From: Tissierella_B sp964485455
GTDB taxonomy: Bacteria > Bacillota > Clostridia > Tissierellales > Tissierellaceae
Direction of reading: 5' to 3'
Assembly: GCA_964485455.1 (NCBI GenBank)
Contig: CAZAJU010000030.1
Location: forward strand, 1-23,602
Length of the DNA stretch: 23,602 nucleotides
In this document: piece after piece, positions 15,845-23,602 of the stretch
How positions within the stretch are numbered: position 1 is the first letter of the stretch
Layout: the number at the start of each line of letters is the position of its first letter
Notes under the pieces: model-generated
What the model was told of the DNA's origin: nothing
Database searches by the model: none
The model's input: the letters and a program-made list of their open reading frames with translations, nothing else
Program-made: the position numbers and the translations under genes

Positions 15845-17368
15845 ATGGAAGATCATATTAAGTTGAAAGTTGTAAATATTAATAAATCCTTTCCAGGTGT
15901 AAAAGCATTAGACAATATAAGTTTCAGTATTAAAAAAGGAACCGTACATACTATTTGTGGAGAAAATGGAGCAGGTAAATCAACATTGATGAAGATTATC
16001 AATGGAATTTATAAACCTGATTCAGGAAGTATTTACATCGATGGAAAAGAAGTACATATTAATAATCCTATTGAAGCAAGAAATCTTGGGATTTCAATGA
16101 TATTTCAAGAACTAAATTATATGCCTGAGCTTACTATTGAAGAGAGTCTTTTCGTTGGGAACTGGCCAACGACTAAGTATAAGACGATAGACTGGAAGGC
16201 TATAAGAAATAAGACTGTTGAGCTTTTGGAAAATGAGGGTCTTAGCTATGATCCACAAACTAAGCTTAAAGATTTATCAGTTTCAGACATACAGATGCTA
16301 GAAATTCTAAAGGCGATTTCTTATAACTCGGAAGTAATTATAATGGATGAACCTACCTCAGCAATAACACAGAGAGAAGTAGAGGTTTTATTCAAAAAGA
16401 TAAATGAGCTAAGAGATAGAGGTACAGCTATAGTATACATATCACATAAGATGGACGAAATATTTAGAATAACAGATGAAATCACCGTATTTAGGGATGG
16501 AACTGTAGTTGACTCTAGACCTGTTGGTGAATATGATATGGATACTGTCATAGCTCAGATGGTTGGTAGAAAGATGGATGAAACTTATCCTAAGGAAACA
16601 TTACAAATCGGTGATAAAGTATTAGAGGTAGAAAGTTTATCCAGTCATCGCAAGTTTGAAGATGTTAGCTTTGACCTTAGAGAAGGTGAAATAGTTGGAT
16701 TTGCTGGTTTAATGGGTGCTGGAAGAACTGAAGTCATGAGAGCTCTATTTGGGTTGGATTCCTATGATAGTGGAACTGTGAAAATTAGAGGTAATCAAAT
16801 TGTCATTAAGAATACATCTGATAGTATAAAAAACAAGATGGTTATGCTTTCTGAGGATAGAAGAAGATTTGGTATCATTCCAGTTAGAAGTATAAAAGAG
16901 AATGTTTCCATTGCATCACTGAAACAGTTTATTTATAAAGGTAGATTACATAAAGATGAAGAAGTTAAAACTGTGTCAGAGTATTGCAAAAAGATGAACG
17001 TAAAAGCACCTAATATTGAAACTAAGATTTCTTCACTTAGTGGGGGAAATCAGCAAAAAGTGGTTTTATCCAAATGGATGGTTAAAAATCCTGATATTTT
17101 AATAATGGACGAACCTACTCGAGGAATAGATGTAGGTGCAAAATATGAAATCTATAAGCTAATGGTTGAGTTTGCTAAAGAGAATAAAGGTTTAATTATG
17201 GTGTCTTCTGAACTACCTGAATTAATAGGAATGTGCGATAGGATTTACGTTATGGCTAAAGGTAAGATACAAGGAATGTTAACTAGAGACCAATTTACTC
17301 AGGAAAAAATAATGGAATATGCAACTGCTGCAAAATTAAGTAGGGGGGAAAATAATGGAAGCAACTAA
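15845..17368 (+). CDS. Ribose-type sugar ABC importer, ATP-binding protein (RbsA-like)
   Basis: This 507-residue protein has two fused ABC ATPase domains, as in RbsA, MglA and XylG, which energise carbohydrate uptake of the CUT2 family. Domain 1 has Walker A GENGAGKS (residues 39-46) and Walker B VIIMDEPTSAIT, with a weak signature LSVSDIQM. Domain 2 has the degenerate Walker A GLMGAGRTEV usual in this family. Its signature is a full LSGGNQQKV, and its Walker B is ILIMDEPTRGIDVGAKYEIY. Length and asymmetry are normal. AAAGGA precedes ATG 15845. The stop overlaps the permease start by 14 bases. Substrate cannot be read from the ATPase. The neighbouring dehydrogenase and xylulokinase suggest a pentitol or pentose. 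Confidence 0.92.
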   Translation: MEDHIKLKVVNINKSFPGVKALDNISFSIKKGTVHTICGENGAGKSTLMKIINGIYKPDSGSIYIDGKEVHINNPIEARNLGISMIFQELNYMPELTIEESLFVGNWPTTKYKTIDWKAIRNKTVELLENEGLSYDPQTKLKDLSVSDIQMLEILKAISYNSEVIIMDEPTSAITQREVEVLFKKINELRDRGTAIVYISHKMDEIFRITDEITVFRDGTVVDSRPVGEYDMDTVIAQMVGRKMDETYPKETLQIGDKVLEVESLSSHRKFEDVSFDLREGEIVGFAGLMGAGRTEVMRALFGLDSYDSGTVKIRGNQIVIKNTSDSIKNKMVMLSEDRRRFGIIPVRSIKENVSIASLKQFIYKGRLHKDEEVKTVSEYCKKMNVKAPNIETKISSLSGGNQQKVVLSKWMVKNPDILIMDEPTRGIDVGAKYEIYKLMVEFAKENKGLIMVSSELPELIGMCDRIYVMAKGKIQGMLTRDQFTQEKIMEYATAAKLSRGENNGSN

Positions 17369-18314
17369 AAAGAAGGGTTCCTTATTAAATATAGGAAATA
17401 AATATGGTATTTATTTAGTACTGGTAGTATTATTTTTACTAAGCTGGGCAGCAAATGAGAATTTTATTACTCCTACTAACTTAAAGAATGTAGCAAATCA
17501 GATATCAGTAGGTACAATATTAGGATTTGGACAGACAATTCTAATCATTTCAGGAATGCTTGACTTATCATCAGGATCTGTACTGGCTTTAGCAGGTGTA
17601 ATGTCAGTTTCAACTTATGTAAGTACAGGCTCCATGTTATTATCATTTGCAGTTGCAATTGTTGTAAGTGTTATTTGTAATTTGATAAATGGAATTATGG
17701 TAACAAAATTCAATATGCCGGCTTTTATTGCTACATTAGCAATGTCCACAATGGCTAGAGGTCTTTCACTTCTATATACCAATGGACAGAATATTTATCA
17801 GATAGGTGACTATGTAATATTTGGGCAAGGTGAAACCTTTGGTATTCCCAACCCAATAATATTCTTAATCATTACTTTGATTGCTACGGCTTACCTTTTG
17901 AACCACACCATATTTGGAAGAAGCGTATATGCAATTGGTGGAAATGAAGAAGCAGCAAATGCTTCTGGAATAAATGTTAATAGACAAAAAATGAAGGCGT
18001 TTTTAATAAATGGTATATTAGTTGGTATTGCTGGTATTATATTTATGGCACGTGTTAATGGTGGTATGCCAAATGGAGCTCAAGGTTATGAGACTAAGGC
18101 ATTAACAGCAGCAGTTATTGGAGGAACTAGTTTTTCAGGTGGAGTAGGTACTGCTATGGGTACAGTTGCTGGTGCTTTTATAGTAGGATTTCTGGACAAT
18201 ATAATGGTTATGATAGGAGTTCACTCATATTTACAACAGGTAGTAAGAGGAGCAACAATTGCATTAGCCGTTATATATGATATTTGGTCAAAGAATAGAA
18301 AAGGAAAGAAGTAA
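17355..18314 (+). CDS. Ribose-type sugar ABC importer, permease (RbsC-like)
   Basis: This is the membrane permease of the CUT2-type importer, 319 residues with about eight to ten hydrophobic segments. The family hallmarks are IISGMLDLSSGSVLALAGV in the N-terminal half, MPAFIATLAMSTMARGLSLL, SVYAIGGNEEAANASGINV (the cytoplasmic loop that contacts the ATPase) and GGTSFSGGVGTAMGTVAGAF near the C-terminus. The basic N-terminus (ATKKKGS) is cytoplasmic. ATG 17355 overlaps the ATPase gene's end by 14 bases, preceded by GGGGG, so the two are translationally coupled. A small hairpin separates it from the binding-protein gene. Confidence 0.92.
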   Translation: MEATKKKGSLLNIGNKYGIYLVLVVLFLLSWAANENFITPTNLKNVANQISVGTILGFGQTILIISGMLDLSSGSVLALAGVMSVSTYVSTGSMLLSFAVAIVVSVICNLINGIMVTKFNMPAFIATLAMSTMARGLSLLYTNGQNIYQIGDYVIFGQGETFGIPNPIIFLIITLIATAYLLNHTIFGRSVYAIGGNEEAANASGINVNRQKMKAFLINGILVGIAGIIFMARVNGGMPNGAQGYETKALTAAVIGGTSFSGGVGTAMGTVAGAFIVGFLDNIMVMIGVHSYLQQVVRGATIALAVIYDIWSKNRKGKK

Positions 18315-18327
18315 TTTTATTCTGTAT

Positions 18328-18348
18328 AAAATAGCATCGCTATTTTTT
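18328..18348 (+). terminator. Small hairpin between permease and binding-protein genes
   Basis: AAAATAGC (18328-18335) and GCTATTTT (18339-18346) form an 8-bp stem with a 3-base loop, followed by further T's. It could be a weak, leaky terminator or an RNA-stability element in the operon. It lies 26 bases before the binding-protein gene. Confidence 0.5.
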
Positions 18349-18374
18349 ATAAAAAAAGTCTAGGAGGGTAAAAA

Positions 18375-19376
18375 ATGAAAAAGAAGTTATCACTAATATT
18401 AGCATCTGTATTACTTGTTTTATCATTAGTAGGATGCGCTAAACCAAGTGCACCAGCTACAGGCGGAGGAGAAACTAAAACTGAGGGTGAAGGCGAAGGT
18501 AAGTATAAAGTAGCTTACATAGCTCGTGCACAAGCAGATTCATTTGCAGCTTGGCTAGCAAATGCAGTAATAGAAGAAGCAGCTAAATATGATGATATTC
18601 AACTTGATGTATTCGATGGTCAGGCTTCAGATGATATCCAAAATGGATTGATTGAAAATGCAATAACAAATGGTTACGATGCAATAATCGTACAACCTAA
18701 CAACGGAGAATCACAAAGACCATATGTTGAAAAAATTGTACAAGCTGGTATCATAGCTATCACAACAAATTCTCGTATATCTGGAATTGAAGGTGCTTCA
18801 TCAGTAGATGCTGACCCATATTTACAAGCAAAAGTAAACTGTGACCTTGCTATAGAGCAAATACCTCAAAATGCAAAAGTTGTAGTGTTACAAGGACCTC
18901 CAGGAAACTTCCATGCAGATGAAAGAAGAAAAGCTTGGGAAGAAGAATTTTTTGTTAAGAGACCTGATGTAACTATCGTAGGTGAAGAAATTGCTAACTG
19001 GAATAAAGATGAAGCAATGAACTATATGGAAACTTGGGTACAAGCAAATGATCAAATAGATGCTATCATTTCTATGAATGATAACATGGCTGCAGGAGCT
19101 CTTGAAGTAGTTAAAGACAATCCAAAGTTCAGCAATATTCTAGCTTATGGCGTAGATGGTACTGCAGAATCAGCTTTATTAATTAAAGAAGGTAAAATGA
19201 CTGCAACAAGTCTTCAAAGTGCTTATGATCTAGCAACATTATTACTTGATACAAGCCATAAATTATTAACTGGAGAACAAACTCAAATAGATACTGATAT
19301 TGATTGTCCATTAATTACAAAAGAAAATGTTGATCAATATATCGAAATGCATAAGAAAGCAGGAGCTATAAAATAA
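18375..19376 (+). CDS. Sugar ABC importer, substrate-binding lipoprotein (RbsB-like)
   Basis: This 333-residue protein is the extracellular substrate-binding component of the importer. It has a lipoprotein signal: basic MKKK, a hydrophobic core and the lipobox LVGC with Cys21 as lipid-attachment site. A Gly/Glu/Thr-rich tether follows (residues 25-41). The mature domain is of the ribose/galactose-binding type (peripla_BP_4-like), starting KVAYIARAQADSFAAWLANA, with DAIIVQPNNG, VVVLQGPPGNFHADERRKAW and ISMNDNMAAGALEVV as family landmarks. AGGAGGG precedes ATG 18375. It is separated from the permease by 60 bases holding a hairpin, so its level may be set separately. The ligand is not known; a pentitol or pentose is inferred from the downstream enzymes. 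Confidence 0.92.
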   Translation: MKKKLSLILASVLLVLSLVGCAKPSAPATGGGETKTEGEGEGKYKVAYIARAQADSFAAWLANAVIEEAAKYDDIQLDVFDGQASDDIQNGLIENAITNGYDAIIVQPNNGESQRPYVEKIVQAGIIAITTNSRISGIEGASSVDADPYLQAKVNCDLAIEQIPQNAKVVVLQGPPGNFHADERRKAWEEEFFVKRPDVTIVGEEIANWNKDEAMNYMETWVQANDQIDAIISMNDNMAAGALEVVKDNPKFSNILAYGVDGTAESALLIKEGKMTATSLQSAYDLATLLLDTSHKLLTGEQTQIDTDIDCPLITKENVDQYIEMHKKAGAIK

Positions 19377-19528
19377 TTAGATAAAATATTCCCCAATAAT
19401 AAACGAACTTAATCGTGGGATGGTGTGATGCAAATGTGATTATTTGCTTCTAATATCCAAGGGGAGAGATATCATGGATAGTGCGTAAATCATATATTTA
19501 CGCACTACTTTTAAAAGGAGGATTATTA
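19377..19528 (+). promoter_or_regulatory. 152-base leader before the dehydrogenase gene
   Basis: This gap contains two inverted repeats. The first is GCAAAT/ATTTGC (19430-19435 and 19442-19447). The second is a perfect 10-bp hairpin (19481-19490 and 19496-19505), followed by TACTTTT. Between them, AAGGGGAG (19459-19466) precedes a four-codon open frame ATG-GAT-AGT-GCG-TAA (19474-19488), whose stop lies in the second stem. The second hairpin may be an attenuator. A leader-peptide role is speculative. Confidence 0.4.
19481..19511 (+). terminator. Hairpin with short T-run before the dehydrogenase gene
   Basis: GTGCGTAAAT (19481-19490) and its exact complement ATTTACGCAC (19496-19505) form a 10-bp stem with a 5-base loop, followed by TACTTTT. 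The ribosome site for the next gene starts 10 bases after the stem, at 19515. It may be an intra-operon terminator that lets some transcription through, or may shape access to that site. Confidence 0.5.
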
Positions 19529-20566
19529 ATGGAAAACAAAGGAATTTTCATGTCAGGTACAAACAATATGGTATGGAAGGATCTACCAATGCCTGAATTA
19601 AAAGCAAAAGATGTACTTGTTAAGGTTGACGCAGTAGGAATATGTGGTTCAGATATGCATTATTATCAACATGGAAAAATTGGTGATTTTGTAGTAGAAG
19701 GCGATTTTATTCTTGGACACGAAGCTGCTGGTGAAGTAGTAGAAGTTGGTAGTGAAGTGACATCATTAAAGGTAGGAGACAGAGTTGCAATGGAGCCAGG
19801 TGTTACTTGTGGCAAATGTGAATTCTGTAAGTCCGGTAGATACAATCTTTGTCCAGATGTACAGTTTTTTGCAACACCTCCTTATCATGGAGTTTTTGTA
19901 AATTATGTAGCTCACCCTGAGGATATGTGCTTCAAACTACCAGATAACGTATCTAATGTTGAAGGAGCTCTTGTAGAGCCATTATCTGTAGGATTGCATG
20001 CTACTGCTCAGGGCAATGTAAAACTAGGAGATACTGTAGTTATTTTTGGTACTGGTTGCATTGGTCTTTCTACTGTGCTATCAAGTAAAGCAAGAGGTGC
20101 GTCAAATATAATAGTAGTAGATCTTATGGAAAAAAGACTAGAAAAAGCTAAGGAACTTGGTGCTACTCATACTATAAATGCAAGGGAAGTAAATGCTATT
20201 GAAAAAATAATGGAACTTACCAACAATAAGGGCGCTGATGTGGTTATAGAAACTGCAGGAGCTGTGCCTACTGTTAAACAGACGGTTGAGGCCTTAAAGA
20301 CAGGCGGTACAATAGTTCTTGTGGGAATGGCACCAGTGGATAATATAGAATTTAATTTTGCTAAGCTAATGGGCAAAGAAGGAGAGATTAAAACCGTATT
20401 CCGTTATAGAAATCTTTATCCTGTTGCAATAAATGCAATTGCTAGTGGAGCTATAGATATTAAATCAGTAGTAAGCCACGAATTCAATTTTGAACAAACT
20501 AAAGAAGCCTTTGATTATTCTGCAGCTAATGCCAGTGAAGTTATCAAGGCTGTAATAAGAATGTAG
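19529..20566 (+). CDS. Zinc polyol dehydrogenase (xylitol/sorbitol dehydrogenase family)
   Basis: This 345-residue medium-chain dehydrogenase oxidises a polyol to a ketose. GICGSDMHYYQHGKIGDFVV and ILGHEAAGEVVEVG are the hallmark of sorbitol/xylitol dehydrogenases, with the catalytic zinc ligands Cys and His-Glu. The structural zinc site is present as CGKCEFCKSGRYNLC. The Rossmann motif GTGCIGLS is followed by an Asp in VVDLMEKR, which favours NAD over NADP. The neighbouring xylulokinase suggests the product is D-xylulose, so the substrate would be xylitol, or D-arabitol if the enzyme acts at C4. AAGGAGG at 19515-19521 fixes ATG 19529. An in-frame GTG at 19481 lies inside a hairpin. Substrate is inferred from context. 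Confidence 0.85.
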   Translation: MENKGIFMSGTNNMVWKDLPMPELKAKDVLVKVDAVGICGSDMHYYQHGKIGDFVVEGDFILGHEAAGEVVEVGSEVTSLKVGDRVAMEPGVTCGKCEFCKSGRYNLCPDVQFFATPPYHGVFVNYVAHPEDMCFKLPDNVSNVEGALVEPLSVGLHATAQGNVKLGDTVVIFGTGCIGLSTVLSSKARGASNIIVVDLMEKRLEKAKELGATHTINAREVNAIEKIMELTNNKGADVVIETAGAVPTVKQTVEALKTGGTIVLVGMAPVDNIEFNFAKLMGKEGEIKTVFRYRNLYPVAINAIASGAIDIKSVVSHEFNFEQTKEAFDYSAANASEVIKAVIRM

Positions 20567-20589
20567 AATAATTGAGAGAAGGTATAAAG

Positions 20590-22065
20590 ATGTACTTTAT
20601 TGGCGTTGATATAGGAACAAGCTCCGTAAAAATCATATCTATAGATGAAACAGGACAGGTGGTTAGCTCCTTAAGTAAGGATTATCCCATATACTTTCCA
20701 AAGCCTTTATGGTCAGAACAACAGCCTGAAGATTGGTGGAATCAGTCTATATCAGGTTTAAAAGAACTATTAACTGGAATAGATAGATCCCAAGTTAAAG
20801 CTATAAGTTTTAGTGGTCAGATGCACGGACTAGTTGTACTTGATAAATCTGATGCAGTAATTAGACCGGCTATTTTATGGAATGACCAGAGAACGGAGAA
20901 AGAGTGTGCCTATTTAAATGAAGTAATTGGTAGAGAGAAAATTTCGGCTTGGACCGGTAATATGGCACTTGCAGGGTTTACTGCTCCGAAAATTTTATGG
21001 CTAAAAGAAAATGAGCCTGAAAATTTTAATAAGATAAATAAAATTATGCTGCCAAAGGATTACCTTGTATATAAGATGACTAATCAATTTGTAACTGATA
21101 TGTCTGATGCATCAGGAACTTTGATTTTAGACGTAAAAAATAGAAAATGGTCGGAAGATATGTGCGAAATCCTTGGCATAACTAAGAATCAACTACCTTA
21201 TCTCCATGAATCCTATGATTTTGTTGGAACCTTGAAAAAGGAAGTTGCTGAACAACTTGAGCTAGGTGAAGATGTGAAGATAATCGTAGGCGGAGGAGAC
21301 CAAGCAGTAGCAGCAATTGGTGGAGGAATAGTAGGTCTAAACTCGTGCTCTATATCTCTTGGAACTTCTGGGGTAGTATTTGCAAATACTGATGAATTTT
21401 TAATGGATGATAATAATAGATTGCATTCCTTTTGTAATGCAAATGGAAAGTATCATGTTATGGGAGTAACTTTAGCAGCAGCAGCATCTCTAAAGTGGTG
21501 GGTAGAAAATATTAATAATTCTACTGATTATGATGGATTGCTTGATGAGGTAAAAGAATCCCAAATAGATGAGAAAATTTATTTTCTTCCATATCTTATG
21601 GGAGAGAGAACACCGCATAATGATGCAAGCGCTCGTGGAACCTTTATAGGGATGGATATGAGTACAAATAGATGCAGTATGACTAGGGCTGTTTTAGAGG
21701 GAGTTGGATATTCCTTGAGAGATAGCTTTGAAATCATGAAGGATATGGGTATAGCAGTAAAAGAAGTAACCATAAATGGTGGAGGTGCTAGAAATCATTT
21801 GTGGTGTCAAATGATTTCTGATATCTTAAATATAAAGGTGAAAAAAGTAAACTCTGATGATGGTCCAGCATATGGTGCAGCAATACTTGCCACAGTAGGA
21901 TATGGATTGTTTGATAATCTAGATGAAGCATGTAATAAGTTTATAGGTGTTACTGAAACTTTCCAACCAAATCCTAGTAGGGTTGAAATCTATAATAGTA
22001 AGTATAATATATACCACAGTATATATCCTGAGCTTAAAAACCTTTTTAAGAAACTTGAAGACTAG
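20590..22065 (+). CDS. xylB: Xylulokinase (FGGY family)
   Basis: Xylulokinase phosphorylates D-xylulose with ATP to D-xylulose 5-phosphate, which enters the pentose phosphate pathway. The 491-residue protein is of normal length. FGGY-family landmarks in order are GVDIGTSSVK (phosphate 1), SFSGQMHGLV, WNDQRT, LPKDYL, GGGDQAVAAIGGG, LGTSGVVFA (phosphate 2), FLPYLMGERTPHNDASARG and NGGGARNHLWCQM (adenosine site). The M-H-G in SGQMHGL and the GERTPHND segment favour xylulokinase over glycerol or ribulose kinases. GAGAAGG precedes ATG 20590, 23 bases after the dehydrogenase stop. A terminator follows. Specificity for xylulose is strongly supported, though D-ribulose or other ketoses cannot be excluded. 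Confidence 0.92.
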   Translation: MYFIGVDIGTSSVKIISIDETGQVVSSLSKDYPIYFPKPLWSEQQPEDWWNQSISGLKELLTGIDRSQVKAISFSGQMHGLVVLDKSDAVIRPAILWNDQRTEKECAYLNEVIGREKISAWTGNMALAGFTAPKILWLKENEPENFNKINKIMLPKDYLVYKMTNQFVTDMSDASGTLILDVKNRKWSEDMCEILGITKNQLPYLHESYDFVGTLKKEVAEQLELGEDVKIIVGGGDQAVAAIGGGIVGLNSCSISLGTSGVVFANTDEFLMDDNNRLHSFCNANGKYHVMGVTLAAAASLKWWVENINNSTDYDGLLDEVKESQIDEKIYFLPYLMGERTPHNDASARGTFIGMDMSTNRCSMTRAVLEGVGYSLRDSFEIMKDMGIAVKEVTINGGGARNHLWCQMISDILNIKVKKVNSDDGPAYGAAILATVGYGLFDNLDEACNKFIGVTETFQPNPSRVEIYNSKYNIYHSIYPELKNLFKKLED

Positions 22066-22086
22066 AACTAAATTATTAATATTTTT

Positions 22087-22121
22087 AGGCTGTGTGCTAA
22101 AATTAGCAAACAGCCTTTTTA
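22087..22121 (+). terminator. Rho-independent terminator after xylB
   Basis: AGGCTG (22087-22092) pairs with CAGCCT (22111-22116), with an inner stem interrupted by one mismatch, and is followed by TTTTT. It closes the pentitol operon. Confidence 0.8.
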
Positions 22122-22198
22122 CATCTTATTCGCCAACTTAAAGGGTTAAATCTCTTAATTTTTTCTGGTATATATCTATTTTTATAGCGGTTACTGAG

Positions 22199-22226
22199 TT
22201 CATTTTTAGACTATATATGATATAAT
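22199..22226 (+). promoter_or_regulatory. Promoter of the RelA/SpoT-like gene
   Basis: TATAAT (22221-22226) is perfect and TTCATT (22199-22204) is a moderate -35 at 16 bases. The transcript would begin near 22233, right at an in-frame ATG. The GTG at 22266, with its own ribosome site, is therefore the better start. Confidence 0.55.
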
Positions 22227-22265
22227 TTATTTATGAATACGTTTTACTTTATAGGGGGTACTAAG

Positions 22266-23528
22266 GTGAAATTAGAATTGTTTAGGTTTATTGAAGAAAC
22301 TTTAAAAATAATAGAAAATAGCTATGATGTTTTGGATAGAGTTGCTGGTGAATTAGAAAAATTCTTTACAAATAGTTTTTTTATCAACGACCACTTTTTA
22401 AACGTTAACTATAGGATTAAATCACCGGATAGCCTAAGAGAGAAAATTCTGAGACATAATATGTATCTTACTTATAGTTCACCTGAAGAGCTTGTTGACA
22501 ATCTATCTGATTTAATTGGATTTAGAATAGAGTGCAGATTTATTTGTGATGAGAAAAAGATTTATGATGATATAGTTGAACTGTTCAAATTCCCTGAGAA
22601 TAATGGATATTATTCAAACCCTCTAAATTCTAGCATAATGCTTAAGTTAGATGAGAAACAACCTCAGATTCAGAAAAATGGTTTTGAAATCTACAAGATA
22701 GATGGTAAATATAGTAAAGGAGACGTAGTAGTAAACTTTGAACTCCAAATAAAATCTATGGTAAATGTATTCTGGGGGGATATAGACCATAGAGTATTGT
22801 ACAAGAATTTCAATTATATGATTACTGAAGACTTCTTCAGGGATATCATGTCATCTATCAAAGATAATTTGGGTATGATAGATAGACAACTAATGCTAGT
22901 GTATAATCATCTAAATGAAATGGATGCTAGCAATAAAGATTCTAAAAAAGAGCAGCTTAAGTCACTTTTATCCAAGATGATACATGATATCTACATAGTA
23001 AAAGTCAAACAAGAGCTTGGATTTGTTGTGGATTTTAAAAAGTCTACGGATGTAATAGTAGATTATATTTTCAAAAAGTCAGGAGACGAGGATTCACAAC
23101 GTTATAGTGACAATTTTATCAAGATTGTCAACCGGCTAAATGAAGTAGTAATTGATGATATAATCTTCGATAATTATATAGAATTTGATAGAGAGTTATG
23201 TTTTAGAGATGAAACAACAGAAAGACTTGGGAAAATAATACTCAATGTAATTAATAAGGATTTTAAGTGGAATTTATTTTTTAAGATATTATTTGATACA
23301 GTACCTGAGAGTAAAGCGGATAATTTTGAAGGATTTATAGAGTTCTTGGTGGATAGATTACAGAATAAAATCAGTAATCAAGTTAATAGATTTACACTTA
23401 GTGATTTTGAGAAAAAAAAGAAGGAAGATGAATATAGGGAGGTAGCCTTCAACACTTTAGAAGATAAAACAGATATCGATTTGATTAGCACAAGTTACCT
23501 ATGGGATTTGTTAGAGAGTAGATATTAA
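22266..23528 (+). CDS. RelA/SpoT-domain nucleotidyltransferase-like protein, divergent
   Basis: This 420-residue protein carries an N-terminal RelA/SpoT-like synthetase domain. YRIKSPDSLREKI, DLIGFRIECRF and FELQIKSMVNVFWGDIDHRV match the ATP-binding, metal-Asp and Glu/Gln-x-Ile motifs of (p)ppGpp synthetases. The GTP-binding motif usually reading G-Y-R-S-x-H is here NGYYSNP, without the His, so substrate use may differ or be lost. A roughly 30-residue insertion (about 138-168) sits before the last motif. Residues after about 230 form a region I do not recognise, rich in charged helices. No HD hydrolase, TGS or ACT domain is seen. AGGGGG at 22253-22258 fixes GTG 22266. It stands alone with its own promoter. 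Function is unknown. Confidence 0.7.
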   Translation: MKLELFRFIEETLKIIENSYDVLDRVAGELEKFFTNSFFINDHFLNVNYRIKSPDSLREKILRHNMYLTYSSPEELVDNLSDLIGFRIECRFICDEKKIYDDIVELFKFPENNGYYSNPLNSSIMLKLDEKQPQIQKNGFEIYKIDGKYSKGDVVVNFELQIKSMVNVFWGDIDHRVLYKNFNYMITEDFFRDIMSSIKDNLGMIDRQLMLVYNHLNEMDASNKDSKKEQLKSLLSKMIHDIYIVKVKQELGFVVDFKKSTDVIVDYIFKKSGDEDSQRYSDNFIKIVNRLNEVVIDDIIFDNYIEFDRELCFRDETTERLGKIILNVINKDFKWNLFFKILFDTVPESKADNFEGFIEFLVDRLQNKISNQVNRFTLSDFEKKKKEDEYREVAFNTLEDKTDIDLISTSYLWDLLESRY

Positions 23529-23559
23529 AAATAGACCTTTATAAGGATTGAAAAGTATT

Positions 23560-23602
23560 TACACCTTTTGCAGAAGTTTTCTCACAGCTTAAAGGTGTAT
23601 TT
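23560..23602 (+). terminator. Candidate terminator hairpin at the window end
   Basis: TACACCTTT (23560-23568) and AAAGGTGTA (23591-23599) are perfectly complementary, with a 22-base loop, followed by TTT where the window ends. It may terminate the RelA/SpoT-like gene. The tail is cut off. Confidence 0.5.

Noticed and set aside
19389..19466. Riboswitch in the gap before the dehydrogenase
   Set aside because: CCCC and GGGG runs could pair over a distance, but I recognise no known aptamer core, so only the two clear inverted repeats are reported.
22233..22265. ATG 22233 as start of the RelA/SpoT-like gene
   Set aside because: It coincides with the predicted transcript start and has no ribosome site. 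GTG 22266 has AGGGGG at the right distance.
1..23602. CRISPR arrays, insertion sequences, phage genes, tRNA or rRNA
   Set aside because: I looked on both strands for regularly spaced repeats, transposase or integrase motifs and conserved RNA gene sequences, and saw none.

Overview
The window is AT-rich (roughly one third G+C by eye), densely coded and uses strong GGAGG-type ribosome binding sites. The gene families look like a low-GC, Gram-positive, anaerobic Firmicute of the Clostridia/Tissierellia type. The pilus locus has no outer-membrane secretin, which fits a single-membrane cell. A tRNA 2-selenouridine synthase suggests the organism uses selenium. There are no tRNA or rRNA genes, insertion sequences, phage genes or CRISPR arrays.

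Region 1 (1-9080, + strand) is the 3' part of a Tad/Flp-type pilus operon: a TadE-like pseudopilin cut by the window edge, a TadG-like membrane protein, CpaB, CpaE/TadZ, CpaF/TadA, TadB and TadC. A von Willebrand factor A (vWA) membrane protein gene with two reading-frame breaks and a DUF192 protein follow. The genes are tightly packed and often overlap, so they probably form one transcript. CpaF powers pilus assembly, TadB and TadC form the inner-membrane platform, CpaE probably positions the machine, and TadE and TadG are envelope accessories. The pilin and prepilin peptidase genes are not in the window.

Region 2 (9067-14616) is mixed housekeeping. On the - strand lie a HerA-like ATPase and mnmH. 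Their end converges on the pilus operon through a perfect hairpin that covers both stop codons. On the + strand is an acyl-ACP thioesterase. On the - strand follows a small protein that reads like a truncated, catalytically dead relative of CpaF/VirB11 secretion ATPases. Then come a cold-shock protein with a long 5' leader and a cytoplasmic parvulin-type prolyl isomerase.

Region 3 (14764-22121, + strand) is a sugar or sugar-alcohol utilisation cluster. It holds a LacI-family regulator behind a perfect consensus promoter with a 16-bp palindrome just downstream, a ribose-type ABC importer (ATPase, permease, lipoprotein binding protein), a sorbitol/xylitol-type zinc dehydrogenase and a xylulokinase. 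The enzymes suggest polyol to D-xylulose to D-xylulose 5-phosphate, so a pentitol such as xylitol or D-arabitol is the likeliest substrate.

Region 4 (22199-23602) holds one gene: a RelA/SpoT-type nucleotidyltransferase with an altered substrate-binding motif and a long C-terminal region I do not recognise.

The strongest candidates for something new are the degenerate secretion-ATPase-like protein (12700-13188), the divergent RelA/SpoT-like protein (22266-23528), the twice-interrupted vWA gene (6753-8718), and the regulatory signals around the pentitol cluster.
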